From the NCBI GenBank assembly GCA_021824175.1, contig JAKALP010000018.1, positions 1 to 64,000 of the forward strand: a stretch of 64,000 nt of DNA. Direction: 5' to 3'. Positions within the stretch are counted from its first letter, which is position 1. Each line of letters opens with the position of its first letter. The notes beneath the pieces are model-generated. The model ran no database searches. It was not told the DNA's origin and saw only the letters and a list, made by a program, of their open reading frames with translations. The translations under genes and the position numbers were made by a program. The DNA comes from Deltaproteobacteria bacterium. GTDB taxonomy: Bacteria; Desulfobacterota; Desulfobacteria; Desulfobacterales; Desulfosarcinaceae. Shown in pieces: positions 54,593-63,111 of this stretch.

Positions 54593-55930
54593 ATGAATCC
54601 AGCACCGTCCACTTCCCCCAGCGTCTCACAATTGGCTCGTTTTTTTGTTCCCTTGGCCCTGCAGTCCGCCTCCCAGGGTTTGACCTATCCCCTGGTGGCC
54701 ATGGTGGCCTCCCGGGGGGAAGGCGGCCCCTTGAACATGGCCGGGTTGGCCCAATCCAATACGTTGATGTTCATCTTGGGCACCCTGGGCTTTGGTTTGA
54801 TCACCACTGGCATGGTGTATGGTAAAAACCGCGAAGGCTTCTTAAAATTTCGCTCGGTCACCTTGCTTCTGGCACTGGCCGTCGTGGTGATCCAGGCGCT
54901 GCTGTGTATTCCGGTGGCAGCCCACCAGCTCTTTGAACATTGGATCGGCCTGCCGGCCTCCATTGCCCGACCGGCCCACATTGCCCTGGTGGCCAGCCTG
55001 CCCCTGCAGTTTCTTTTCTTCCTGCGCATCCCATTCCAGGTGAGCATGTACAATGGATTGGCCTCGGGGCGCGCCAGTCTGGCGACCCTCATGCGCATTG
55101 GATTGACGGCCTTGCTGGCGCCGCTCTTCTGCTACTTCGGTGCAGTGGGCCCGGTCTGGGCCATTGTATGCCTGACCCTGCCAGTGGCCTTGGAGGTGTG
55201 CGCCTCGGCCATACTGGCGGCCCCTTTTATAAAGGCCCTTGAACCGACCCGCACACCGCCGCCCAGAAAAAAGGAGTTGCTGCTCTTCAACCTGCCCCTG
55301 TCCATCGGCGGCTGCCTGCTTTCCCTTTCCGCCATCATCATGGGGGCCTTCATAGCCCGGTCCGCAGCTCCCGAGCGCATGCTGCCGGCTTATTATCTGG
55401 CGCTGGGGCTGGCCACCCCCGTAGCCTTTGGCGCCACCCGGCTGCAAGAAGTGGTACTGACCTTTGCCCCCCGGCACGACAAAGACCGGCGCACTTTGTG
55501 GTTTGCCCTGGGAGCGGGAACGGCCTTAGGACTTCTGCCGCTGCTCTTCACCCTGCCCGGGCTGGCCGAGTTCTACTACGTGCGCCTGCAAAACCTGGCT
55601 CCCGGCGATTTGCCGCTGGTCCGCATCACGGCCTGTGCGCTGGTCATCTTCCCCATGGGCGTGGCCTTGCGCGCCCAGGGTGAAGGTTTGGCTGGCTTTG
55701 CCAAAAAGCCCTTTACCATTATCGCGGGTCAGGGCGCCTACATCACTACCATTTTACTCTCCGGCGCTGCCGGCCTATGGCTGGGCCTGCCCGGCAATCT
55801 CATCGGCGCCACGGGCCTGTGTCTGAGCAACATAGCCTCCACCAGCACGGTGCGTCTGCTGCTGGACCGCATCAAGCGCCACGATCATCCCGTGCCACCC
55901 ACGATTACTTCATTTGGGCAGAGCCGGTAG
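54593..55930 (+). CDS. MATE-like/polysaccharide flippase-like multi-pass membrane protein
   Basis: 445 residues with about twelve predicted helices in two six-helix bundles (SVSQLARFFVPLALQSASQGLTY to LPVALEVCASAILAAPF, then LFNLPLSIGGCLLSLSAIIMG to the end). This is the MOP superfamily layout of MATE exporters and lipid-linked sugar flippases. A cytoplasmic loop rich in Arg and Lys (EPTRTPPPRKKE) joins the halves. No transported substrate can be assigned. Confidence 0.75.
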   Translation: MNPAPSTSPSVSQLARFFVPLALQSASQGLTYPLVAMVASRGEGGPLNMAGLAQSNTLMFILGTLGFGLITTGMVYGKNREGFLKFRSVTLLLALAVVVIQALLCIPVAAHQLFEHWIGLPASIARPAHIALVASLPLQFLFFLRIPFQVSMYNGLASGRASLATLMRIGLTALLAPLFCYFGAVGPVWAIVCLTLPVALEVCASAILAAPFIKALEPTRTPPPRKKELLLFNLPLSIGGCLLSLSAIIMGAFIARSAAPERMLPAYYLALGLATPVAFGATRLQEVVLTFAPRHDKDRRTLWFALGAGTALGLLPLLFTLPGLAEFYYVRLQNLAPGDLPLVRITACALVIFPMGVALRAQGEGLAGFAKKPFTIIAGQGAYITTILLSGAAGLWLGLPGNLIGATGLCLSNIASTSTVRLLLDRIKRHDHPVPPTITSFGQSR

Positions 55931-55946
55931 GGTGAAATTGCAGTTT

Positions 55947-56022
55947 GGTTGATTGGTTCATTCGTTGATTCGTTAATTGGTGGGGTATTTTTCTGGTTCA
56001 ACCAATAAACCAATAAACCAGT
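55947..56022. repeat. Octamer-array inverted-repeat element, copy D
   Basis: The left arm (55947-55980) is TTGATTGG, TTCATTCG, TTGATTCG, TTAATTGG and the right arm (55995-56022) CCAATAAA repeats. The loop is only about 15 bases, so it forms a near-continuous hairpin between the converging MATE-like and flavoprotein genes. Confidence 0.7.
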
Positions 56023-56108
56023 CGACGACTAGACGCGAAGCGATACCCTCGGCGAATCCACATAGAAAGTTTACCGGCAAGGCTTGCGACAGCCCCTATT
56101 ATCCACCA

Positions 56109-57590
56109 TCACGGTCGCCAAGCGCGGATGCTGAGCAGATCGGGAAATGCTTCGGGTTTGTAGATCGACTTACCCATGAGCAACCGCAAGCACTCCTGAA
56201 TACCTTCGGTAATAGTGGGATGAGGAAACATGGAGTCTATCACATCCTGGGCGCTTTTCTCCTGGTCAATGAGCAACGCAAGGGACATGATGGTGCTCGA
56301 CACTTGTGGGCCGGCGGCACGCATGCCTATAATTTTGTTCGCACCGTCGTCGCTGACAATGATTTTGACAAAGCCACTCAGGGCCCGCATGGCAATGGCC
56401 CGTGTGACCAGGGCATTGGCATAGGTGGCCACACGGTAGGGGATCTGCTTCTTGCGGCACGCTTTCTCATTGAGGCCCACGGCGGCCACGGCCGGGTAGA
56501 AGAACATCACCGTGGACATGTTGGGAAAGGTTAGCGGTTTGGTGGGCAGGCGGAACATATGCTTGACCGCATGGCGGCTCTCCATGACGGCCATGTTGAC
56601 CAATGCCGGCCGGTGGGTGACATCGCCGGCAGCATATATATGACCTTGCACGCGGCAATCCGCGTCGCAATCCAGGTAGCCAGCCGCATCGGGTATGATA
56701 CCGGCGGCCGCCAGGTTGAGGGAGCGGGTATTGGGGTCCCGGCCAATGGAGACCAGCACGGCATCTACTTCCACCACCGTGGCATGACCGTCAACAAAAT
56801 CAAGCACTACTTCCAAATGATCGCGCTTTTGAATAATTTCGCGCAACTGTGTGGAGTGGAAGATCTTCACCCCATTCACCGCCAGGTTATTGCTGACGAA
56901 GTTGCTCACATCCTCATCTTCGGAGGGAATCACCCGCTCCTGATGATCTACGAGAAAGACTTTGGTCTGGCCGAAATTGGAAAAGATGGTGGCGTATTCG
57001 CACCCCGTGACACCGGCGCCGATGATCATCAGCCGCTTGGGAAAGCTTTTGAGCTGGAGAATTCCGTCCGAATCGAAGATGCGATCCTGATCCACGGCCA
57101 CGTGGGCAAAGTGCCTGGGTTTGGAGCCGGTGCAGAGTAGAAAATGGTCGGCCGCGATCTTCTTCGTCTGCCCGTCGGCCATGGCCACCAATACATGATG
57201 AGCGTCATCAAACTTGGCCCAGCCGCGCAGATAGGTGACCGTACCGGGTCCTTTCCAGTGGCCGTGGGCGAAGGTTTCCAATTGGGAAAGCAATTGATAT
57301 TGCTTTTCCTTGACTGCTTCATTGACCGTATCGATCACGGCCTGATAATCAACCCTCAACTCCACGCTGCGATATCCGCGGTCGGTCTTGGCGGCCACGG
57401 CATAATCCTTGGAGAGTTCCCACATGGTCTTGGAAGCCAGGGCGCCCCATTTGACGCCCGTACCGCCAATCTCATCGCCTTCGATCAGGCACACCGTGCG
57501 GCCTGCGTCGATGGCGCGCATGGCCCCGGCATATCCGCCCGGCCCGGCGCCGATGACGCACAGATCATATTTCTCTGGTTCGCTGGTCAA
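56109..57590 (-). CDS. Dihydrolipoamide dehydrogenase-like flavoprotein lacking redox cysteines
   Basis: 493 residues, class I pyridine nucleotide-disulfide oxidoreductase fold. FAD motif VIGAGPGGYAGAMRA, NAD motif IIGAGVTGCEYATIFS, second FAD motif IYAAGDVTHRPALVNMA and the C-terminal dimer His-Glu in HPTITEGIQE are all present. The redox centre, normally GGTCLNxGCIPSK, reads GGTGVKWGALASK: both Cys (positions 45 and 50) are Gly and Ala. It cannot use a disulfide relay; a transhydrogenase- or NAD(P)H:quinone-type hydride transfer like SthA is an inference. The start is TTG at 57590, overlapping the stop of the upstream gene (TTGA). Confidence 0.85.
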   Translation of the reverse strand: MTSEPEKYDLCVIGAGPGGYAGAMRAIDAGRTVCLIEGDEIGGTGVKWGALASKTMWELSKDYAVAAKTDRGYRSVELRVDYQAVIDTVNEAVKEKQYQLLSQLETFAHGHWKGPGTVTYLRGWAKFDDAHHVLVAMADGQTKKIAADHFLLCTGSKPRHFAHVAVDQDRIFDSDGILQLKSFPKRLMIIGAGVTGCEYATIFSNFGQTKVFLVDHQERVIPSEDEDVSNFVSNNLAVNGVKIFHSTQLREIIQKRDHLEVVLDFVDGHATVVEVDAVLVSIGRDPNTRSLNLAAAGIIPDAAGYLDCDADCRVQGHIYAAGDVTHRPALVNMAVMESRHAVKHMFRLPTKPLTFPNMSTVMFFYPAVAAVGLNEKACRKKQIPYRVATYANALVTRAIAMRALSGFVKIIVSDDGANKIIGMRAAGPQVSSTIMSLALLIDQEKSAQDVIDSMFPHPTITEGIQECLRLLMGKSIYKPEAFPDLLSIRAWRP

Positions 57591-57931
57591 GGTTTGGCTC
57601 CCCCTGTTTTGTTCTGAAGTGCTTCCAGAAGATGAATGATGCGTTCCTGCTGCTGAAGCACTTGCAAATTGGTCTCCACGGTGTAGCGGGTGGCGATGGC
57701 GATCTGGTGTAAATACTCCTCGGACATGTTGGTGGAAATGGTTCGGCCTTGCCCGTCCGGCTTAAGATCGCGGTAGAAATCTTCGGTCATCTGTATGTAA
57801 ATACCCACCGGGGGATAGGGACGACGATCCGGCGGGTTGGGGCGGCGATCATCGGCCCCGGTGACGGAAGTAATAATGCCAAACAACACGATGGCTGCCG
57901 GCCATAAAATCCATCGCCAATATACTTTCAT
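57587..57931 (-). CDS. Small secreted or periplasmic protein of unknown function
   Basis: 114 residues. A signal peptide (about 1-26, ending VTGADD) is followed by a proline/arginine-rich stretch (RRPNPPDRRPYPPVG) and a helical, probably coiled-coil C terminus (TVETNLQVLQQQERIIHLLEALQ). GGAGGTGACC before the ATG at 57931 decides the start. It overlaps the flavoprotein gene by 4 bases, so the two are coupled. No family is recognised. Confidence 0.65.
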   Translation of the reverse strand: MKVYWRWILWPAAIVLFGIITSVTGADDRRPNPPDRRPYPPVGIYIQMTEDFYRDLKPDGQGRTISTNMSEEYLHQIAIATRYTVETNLQVLQQQERIIHLLEALQNKTGGAKP

Positions 57932-58118
57932 GGTCACCTCCATTATGGGGTTGATAGGCTTTCGAATTGTACTGGTGCTTGACCTTTTATTCCGATCTGC
58001 GAGGCCGCAACGCCCAATTCGTTGGGGCCATCTCTCCCCGTATTCCTGCACCCCTCAGCACACTTCCAGGCACGTTTTGGATGTGTAGCGCCTTGGCTGC
58101 CCGTCGCGCCCCTGGATG

Positions 58119-58964
58119 TCAAGGCGCCAGGTACAGCAAATCAGCATCGGCGCTGGTGACACTCCCCTTGTCCAAGCTACCGGGGGTTTCGGGCAGCACG
58201 ACGATAAATTGCCGGAAATCGCGCTTGATCAGCTGGGAGGGGATGCCCTGCTTCTGGGCATGACCGGCGCCGGCCAGCAGAACCATGCGGGTTTCGGGAT
58301 TTTGCCGCAAATACTTTAGAGCATTTGCGGCCATGGCTGTATCCCATACCAGCTGGGCCTGGCAGAAATGATCGAAGTTCATCTCCCCATGGGCGTGGGC
58401 GCCAAAAGCCTCGCGGATATAGGCGCGATAATCGTCCGTGACATCACAGGTCAAGGGACCCAAGGATGCTTTTTGCTCATCGCTGAGGGTGTCATATCCA
58501 TGGGCCGCCACCTGGCGGGTCAGCCCTTTGTCCACATTCAACCCCACCATGGGGATCTTATGCTCCCGGGCATATCGAAAAATGGGACGATAGAGCGCCC
58601 AGTCAAAACTCCAATTGTCCTGGTAGGCGGCGATGAATTGGGTTTCATCCATTTGCCCCTGCACCCAGCGGTCCAGCTCGGCCTGGCTTTGCCGCCGAAA
58701 CATCTCCAAACCGATGGCGACCGGGCCGCCGGATTGCTCCAAAGCACGAATCACGGCCAATTGGGCCTGATGGTGATCAACATTGGTGTGTTGCTCACCC
58801 ACCAAAACGAGACGCGCCTGCCTGAGCCGCTCCACGGCCTCCGGCCCGCCCACCTCGTGGCCGCTGGCCACGTCATAAAAACGCAGGGTGTCGTTGCCGA
58901 GCATGGCACGGCAGCCGGTGAGGAGCAGCAACAGGGCCAAACCCGGCCCGAGCCATTTATTCAT
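58119..58964 (-). CDS. ChaN family lipoprotein
   Basis: 281 residues. A lipoprotein signal with lipobox LLTGC (Cys18) and the ChaN core: VLVGEQHTNVDHHQAQLAVI, GLEMFRRQSQAELDRWVQG, AAYQDNWSFDWALYRPIF, AHGEMNFDHFCQAQLVWD and MVLLAGAGHAQ. ChaN binds haem and some relatives are peptidase-like (TIKI fold); its role here is not known. It stands alone on this strand. Confidence 0.9.
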   Translation of the reverse strand: MNKWLGPGLALLLLLTGCRAMLGNDTLRFYDVASGHEVGGPEAVERLRQARLVLVGEQHTNVDHHQAQLAVIRALEQSGGPVAIGLEMFRRQSQAELDRWVQGQMDETQFIAAYQDNWSFDWALYRPIFRYAREHKIPMVGLNVDKGLTRQVAAHGYDTLSDEQKASLGPLTCDVTDDYRAYIREAFGAHAHGEMNFDHFCQAQLVWDTAMAANALKYLRQNPETRMVLLAGAGHAQKQGIPSQLIKRDFRQFIVVLPETPGSLDKGSVTSADADLLYLAP

Positions 58965-59102
58965 AACAATACCTTTCCCAGCAAATGGCTTAGAATGCTT
59001 TCAATTTAAGGGCCGGCCGGCTCTCTGTCAAAAGCAGGATTGGACTTTTGAATGCACTTGGCATAATTTTACTCTCCAAAACAACCACGGCTTGGAACTG
59101 AA

Positions 59103-59531
59103 ATGAACTCATTCTGGGAAAACAAAACCTTAGCGCAGCTGACCAAAGAGCAGTGGGAAGCGTTGTGTGATGGCTGCGGTCGCTGCTGCCTGCAAAAGCT
59201 AAAAAATCCGACCACCGGAAAAATCTACTATACCTGGGTCGCTTGCCATTTGCTCGATATCGAATCGTGCCGCTGCAGTGGTTATGAGTTGCGCCATATC
59301 CTGGTGCCCGATTGTCTGGAGCTATTCCCCGGCAACATCCTCCGCTTGCGCTGGCTGCCCAAAACATGCGCCTACCGTCTGATCGCCGAACAGAAACCGC
59401 TGCCCGAATGGCACCCTCTCATCAGCGGCGACATAGAAACAGTTCACGCTGCCGGCATCTCCGTGCGCGGCCGGGCCATTTCTGAACTCCATGTTCGCCC
59501 CGACGACATCGAAAAGTATCCCATGAAATAA
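59103..59531 (+). CDS. YcgN family cysteine cluster protein
   Basis: 142 residues of the UPF0260/YcgN family. Conserved cysteines are in LCDGCGRCCLQKL, ACHLLDIESCRCSGY, PDCLEL and PKTCAYRLI, probably a zinc or Fe-S site. The function is unknown. It converges on the kinase-like gene with a shared terminator. Confidence 0.92.
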   Translation: MNSFWENKTLAQLTKEQWEALCDGCGRCCLQKLKNPTTGKIYYTWVACHLLDIESCRCSGYELRHILVPDCLELFPGNILRLRWLPKTCAYRLIAEQKPLPEWHPLISGDIETVHAAGISVRGRAISELHVRPDDIEKYPMK

Positions 59532-59532
59532 T

Positions 59533-59572
59533 TTTTTCTCCCAAATGGCCGAATGCGCATTTGGGAGAAAAA
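59533..59572. terminator. Bidirectional terminator between YcgN and the kinase-like gene
   Basis: TTTTTCTCCCAAATG and CATTTGGGAGAAAAA form a perfect 15-bp stem with a 10-base loop, with A/T runs at both ends. It fills the gap between two convergent stop codons. Confidence 0.9.
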
Positions 59573-61966
59573 TTACATGGTGGCTTGATAAGTAGTAATA
59601 TCCGTGGCCAAAAAGGAGCTGGAACCATAGAGTCGGGGCGTCAGGGAGGGCCAGGTTGAGGGATACATAAGCGAATAGACTCTTTGGAACATGACTTCCA
59701 GCAGTTGATCGGCCGCGATGAAGGGTTTAGGCGCGTGGATGGTTTCCACGGCCCGCTGTTTGCGTTCCAGACGTTCCTTGAGCTCTTCCAAAATCTCAAA
59801 ATAGAGCACCACCTGGCCTTGGGATTGACCGGTGCCGCTCTCCATTTCCTGACTCAATTTGCTTTTCATCTGCCCGATCTTTTCCGCTGACGCTACTTTC
59901 AAAAAACGACGTTTATCCCCGCTATTAAAAAAGGATTGATCGGCCACGGACTTGGCCACGATTTGATCAATCTCTTTGATCTCTGATTTGAGGCCATTGA
60001 GAATATCTTCCACCAAACCTTGGGGCACCGCGACTTCCACTCTTGCCAACACCGCGGCGTGCTGTGCCATGCTGGATTCAAATTCGGCCAGCGCACTGCT
60101 CCAAAACAACCCCTGAATACGAATAATATCTTCTTTCATATCCGGACCGGCCGGGTCGAGCAGCTTCATGCGATTGAGGATCTCCGGAAATACATGGGCC
60201 GTGGTGCCGAACAACGCCTCGCCCGTGATCAGCTTAAAAAGAATAGCCAGGGTGGCATACCAATCCTGTAAATGCAAGATGGTGGATAGATCCTCGTATA
60301 CTTCCATTAAAATGGAATTGGCCATCAGATGGGCCGGGGTGGCATAGAGCGGTGTCCCGGCCAGTTGGGGTTGGGGGATGAGTACCGGATCTTCGGCATC
60401 GATGGGCACCGCGGTTTCAACGTCAATCAACCCGATGGAGAATTTCTCCACGTCATTGAGAAAGCCGGGATATTCAGCGGGGTTGCCGGCCACGAAGAGA
60501 TTTTCAGGTTTCAAATCGCGCAAGGCCAGACCCTTTTGGCCGATCCAGTGCAGCAGATCCAAAATATTGGTGGCCAAACTCTCCACCTGATGCCGGTATT
60601 GGGAAAAACGAGTCTGGTGGATATACTCCTTGAGCTGCTGCCTATACTTTTGTACCGCCTGACGGTTTTGCTGGACCACTTCGGCCATCAACAGATTGAT
60701 ATTGGAGACCACATCGGACGGTATATCCACTTCCCCCCGCCGCACCACTTCGCCCACCATATGCGCTAAAAACCACTGCTTGATATGATAGGTCGTGACG
60801 ACTTTGGCCAACCCAGCCTGTTCCACCAACGCGCGCAAACGGCTTTCACAGCGGTAGTAAGCATCCTGCAGGGCCTGGCAGACTGGCCCGGACTCATCAC
60901 CGTAGCGACACACAAAGGCATGCTGGTCCCACAGGATTTCAGGGTGCTGGTTGGCTTCATCGATCAGGCGGCTGTAACCGCTGTGGATCTCATCCAGAAC
61001 ATTGCTCAGGAAGAAGTATTTGGCCAAGTCCATGAAAAACGCGAAGGAGTCACCGATTTTCAAATTCTCCTGAAGCTGGGGCTGGCTCTCCACCACACGC
61101 ATGTATTTGACTTCCAACTGTTCTTCGGACAATCGGGCGTTATCCGGGAAACCATGGACCGCCTTCAAAATCACCGAAATGCGGGGGACGATGCATTGAC
61201 GAGGCGCCAGACGCTCGACGATACGCCCTTCGGCCGCCACCTGGCGTTTGTATTCACTGAACTTGAGCATGGGCACCGGCGGTATCTTGATCACCATATG
61301 GGTGTCATAGATCACATAGAAACACCGGCTGCGGCTGCCGCCGCCCTGACCCAGCAGACCGATGGACATGCGCCGGGTGACCCAATCGTCTTTTACCATT
61401 ACGCGCATCTCATAGGTCTCATCGGGGCAGGTGGGACGGGTTTCGACACGCACGATTTGGGCAGGGGCGTCTGCTTCGCCATTGGACTGGGTTTTGAACA
61501 GTTGCAGGAAAAAACGCAACACCTGCTGTTGATCGGAGAGCTTGGCCGTGGTGCGCGGCGTCCGCGCCACGGCCGGTTTAGGCGCAGGCTTGGGCCTGTT
61601 TTCGGGGATGGATTGAGGTGGTCCCAGGACCCGCTCATGCTGGGGGATACGTCTCGGTCGTAACATCATGGCAATGAGAATGGCCACCACCAGTACTGGC
61701 GCGCCAATGACCCATTTTGTGTAGAGCCGCACGATTTCAGGATCGATGCGGCCCAGTTCGTGTTTGATGGTGTCCCAAAGCGAACTCTCGGATTTCGAGG
61801 AGCTATCCTTGGTGGAAGAATCCTGGGGAGTGGGGGTGGAAACACCGGCCTCTTGCTCATCATCCGGACCGGCCGAGCAAATGATCGGTGCGGTGCACAT
61901 CAACAGCATTGCGATGAGCAACAGGGTCGGAACAACCCAATAGTATTTTTTTATACCCATCTGCAT
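59573..61966 (-). CDS. Membrane-anchored protein kinase-like protein
   Basis: 797 residues. A signal/anchor segment at about 8-32 and a second helix at about 85-102 are followed by a P/K-rich linker. The rest is cytoplasmic and carries kinase motifs: a glycine-rich loop (GLLGQGGGSRS, about 203-213), the beta3 Lys227 (VIKIPP), catalytic loop LRDLKPEN (Asp484, Asn489; Leu in place of the His of HRD), metal-binding Asp515 (IDVE in place of DFG) and an activation-like AGTPLYATPAHL. About 200 residues lie between the Lys and the catalytic loop, much more than usual. All residues needed for phosphotransfer seem present, so activity is plausible but unproven. The FHA gene lies 87 bases upstream on the same strand. 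An ATG at 61960 is an alternative start with better Shine-Dalgarno spacing. Confidence 0.78.
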   Translation of the reverse strand: MQMGIKKYYWVVPTLLLIAMLLMCTAPIICSAGPDDEQEAGVSTPTPQDSSTKDSSSKSESSLWDTIKHELGRIDPEIVRLYTKWVIGAPVLVVAILIAMMLRPRRIPQHERVLGPPQSIPENRPKPAPKPAVARTPRTTAKLSDQQQVLRFFLQLFKTQSNGEADAPAQIVRVETRPTCPDETYEMRVMVKDDWVTRRMSIGLLGQGGGSRSRCFYVIYDTHMVIKIPPVPMLKFSEYKRQVAAEGRIVERLAPRQCIVPRISVILKAVHGFPDNARLSEEQLEVKYMRVVESQPQLQENLKIGDSFAFFMDLAKYFFLSNVLDEIHSGYSRLIDEANQHPEILWDQHAFVCRYGDESGPVCQALQDAYYRCESRLRALVEQAGLAKVVTTYHIKQWFLAHMVGEVVRRGEVDIPSDVVSNINLLMAEVVQQNRQAVQKYRQQLKEYIHQTRFSQYRHQVESLATNILDLLHWIGQKGLALRDLKPENLFVAGNPAEYPGFLNDVEKFSIGLIDVETAVPIDAEDPVLIPQPQLAGTPLYATPAHLMANSILMEVYEDLSTILHLQDWYATLAILFKLITGEALFGTTAHVFPEILNRMKLLDPAGPDMKEDIIRIQGLFWSSALAEFESSMAQHAAVLARVEVAVPQGLVEDILNGLKSEIKEIDQIVAKSVADQSFFNSGDKRRFLKVASAEKIGQMKSKLSQEMESGTGQSQGQVVLYFEILEELKERLERKQRAVETIHAPKPFIAADQLLEVMFQRVYSLMYPSTWPSLTPRLYGSSSFLATDITTYQATM

Positions 61967-62053
61967 TCCAATGGCACCACGGTCATTGGGGATTTAATTT
62001 GAAATCGCCTCCAAGGCAATCGCATCACAGGAAATGATCTTGCAGAAGCAAAC

Positions 62054-62857
62054 TTATGCGGCTTTGCGGTCGCCCAGCCTGAGTTGTAGCTTGACCGGTC
62101 CGATGGCCACCACGTCGGCATGGCTCAGTTTGACCGTGCCTTTGACGCTGGAGCCATTGCGTTTGGGTTTGATCAAGCCGCCCGCATAGCGCAAAAAATA
62201 GCTACCGGCCTGCTTGGTGATCACCGCCGCCGGACCGCCCACGATTAAGGCCCAGAGGCCGTTCACTACGATGTCGGCGTCGCTGTTCTTGCCGATGGCG
62301 ATTTGCTTCTTGGCAATCAATACGTCACCCTCGCCACCGGAAAGAAAAGAGAGATAATCAGGTTTCGACGAACTCTTCTCCTTGGATGCCGCCGGACCTT
62401 CAGCGGCCAGCGCCTCTTCAGTCATCGCAGCGCTACGCGCGGCGACCGGACGAACCGGCAGGCTTTCCTTCTCCTTGGACCGGGGGCTCTGTAAAATCAT
62501 GGTCTGGGCCATATCCGCGCCCACCGCTTCGGCTGACGCCGCAGCCCCGGGTTCCACCGCCATGGTATCGGTCCAATCGGCCTGTAAAATGTGCTTGCCG
62601 ATGATGATGGTATCCTTATCGACAATGGCGCAACGCGTCACCGCCTGACCGTTTCGCAGGGTGCCGTTTTTGCTGCCCAGGTCCGTGAGAATGATTTCAG
62701 CCCCCAGATGTTCGATTTGGGCGTGATGGCCGGACACCGACAAATTATCGATCACAATATGGTTGTCCGGATGGCGGCCGATGGTTAACTTCGCTCCCTC
62801 GGCTAACGGGTGAACGCTGAGGAGTTTATCCTTGAACATCAGAATCAGCTTTGCCAT
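62054..62857 (-). CDS. FHA domain-containing protein
   Basis: 267 residues. An N-terminal FHA domain (about 1-95) has GRHPDNHIVIDN, SGHHAQIEH and DLGSKNGTLRNGQAV, the phosphothreonine-binding residues. An A/S/K-rich linker of about 70 residues separates it from a second FHA-like half (about 180-260: IAIGKNSDADIVVNG, KRNGSSVKGTVKL) that lacks the SxxH pair. It probably reads phosphorylation, perhaps by the kinase-like protein encoded just downstream; that link rests on neighbourhood only. Confidence 0.85.
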   Translation of the reverse strand: MAKLILMFKDKLLSVHPLAEGAKLTIGRHPDNHIVIDNLSVSGHHAQIEHLGAEIILTDLGSKNGTLRNGQAVTRCAIVDKDTIIIGKHILQADWTDTMAVEPGAAASAEAVGADMAQTMILQSPRSKEKESLPVRPVAARSAAMTEEALAAEGPAASKEKSSSKPDYLSFLSGGEGDVLIAKKQIAIGKNSDADIVVNGLWALIVGGPAAVITKQAGSYFLRYAGGLIKPKRNGSSVKGTVKLSHADVVAIGPVKLQLRLGDRKAA

Positions 62858-63111
62858 AAACGATTCCTTTTGTGGGAGAGGGCTGCTTATAACTGCCCGT
62901 TAGTTCATAAAAAACATCAAACACCCCAGGGTGTCAAGGGGCCAGACGGCACAAGCGCCGGCCTGACGCATTTTGTCAGCGGCGCTGAAAAAAGTTTACT
63001 TCGCCACTACCCAAAGCAGCTACTGTGCCGCTTGGTTTGACAAAAAAGCCGCCGTGTTTAAATTTATGCAAATTTTGGACCATAAATCGAGGCAGTTGTC
63101 GAGGAGGAACG

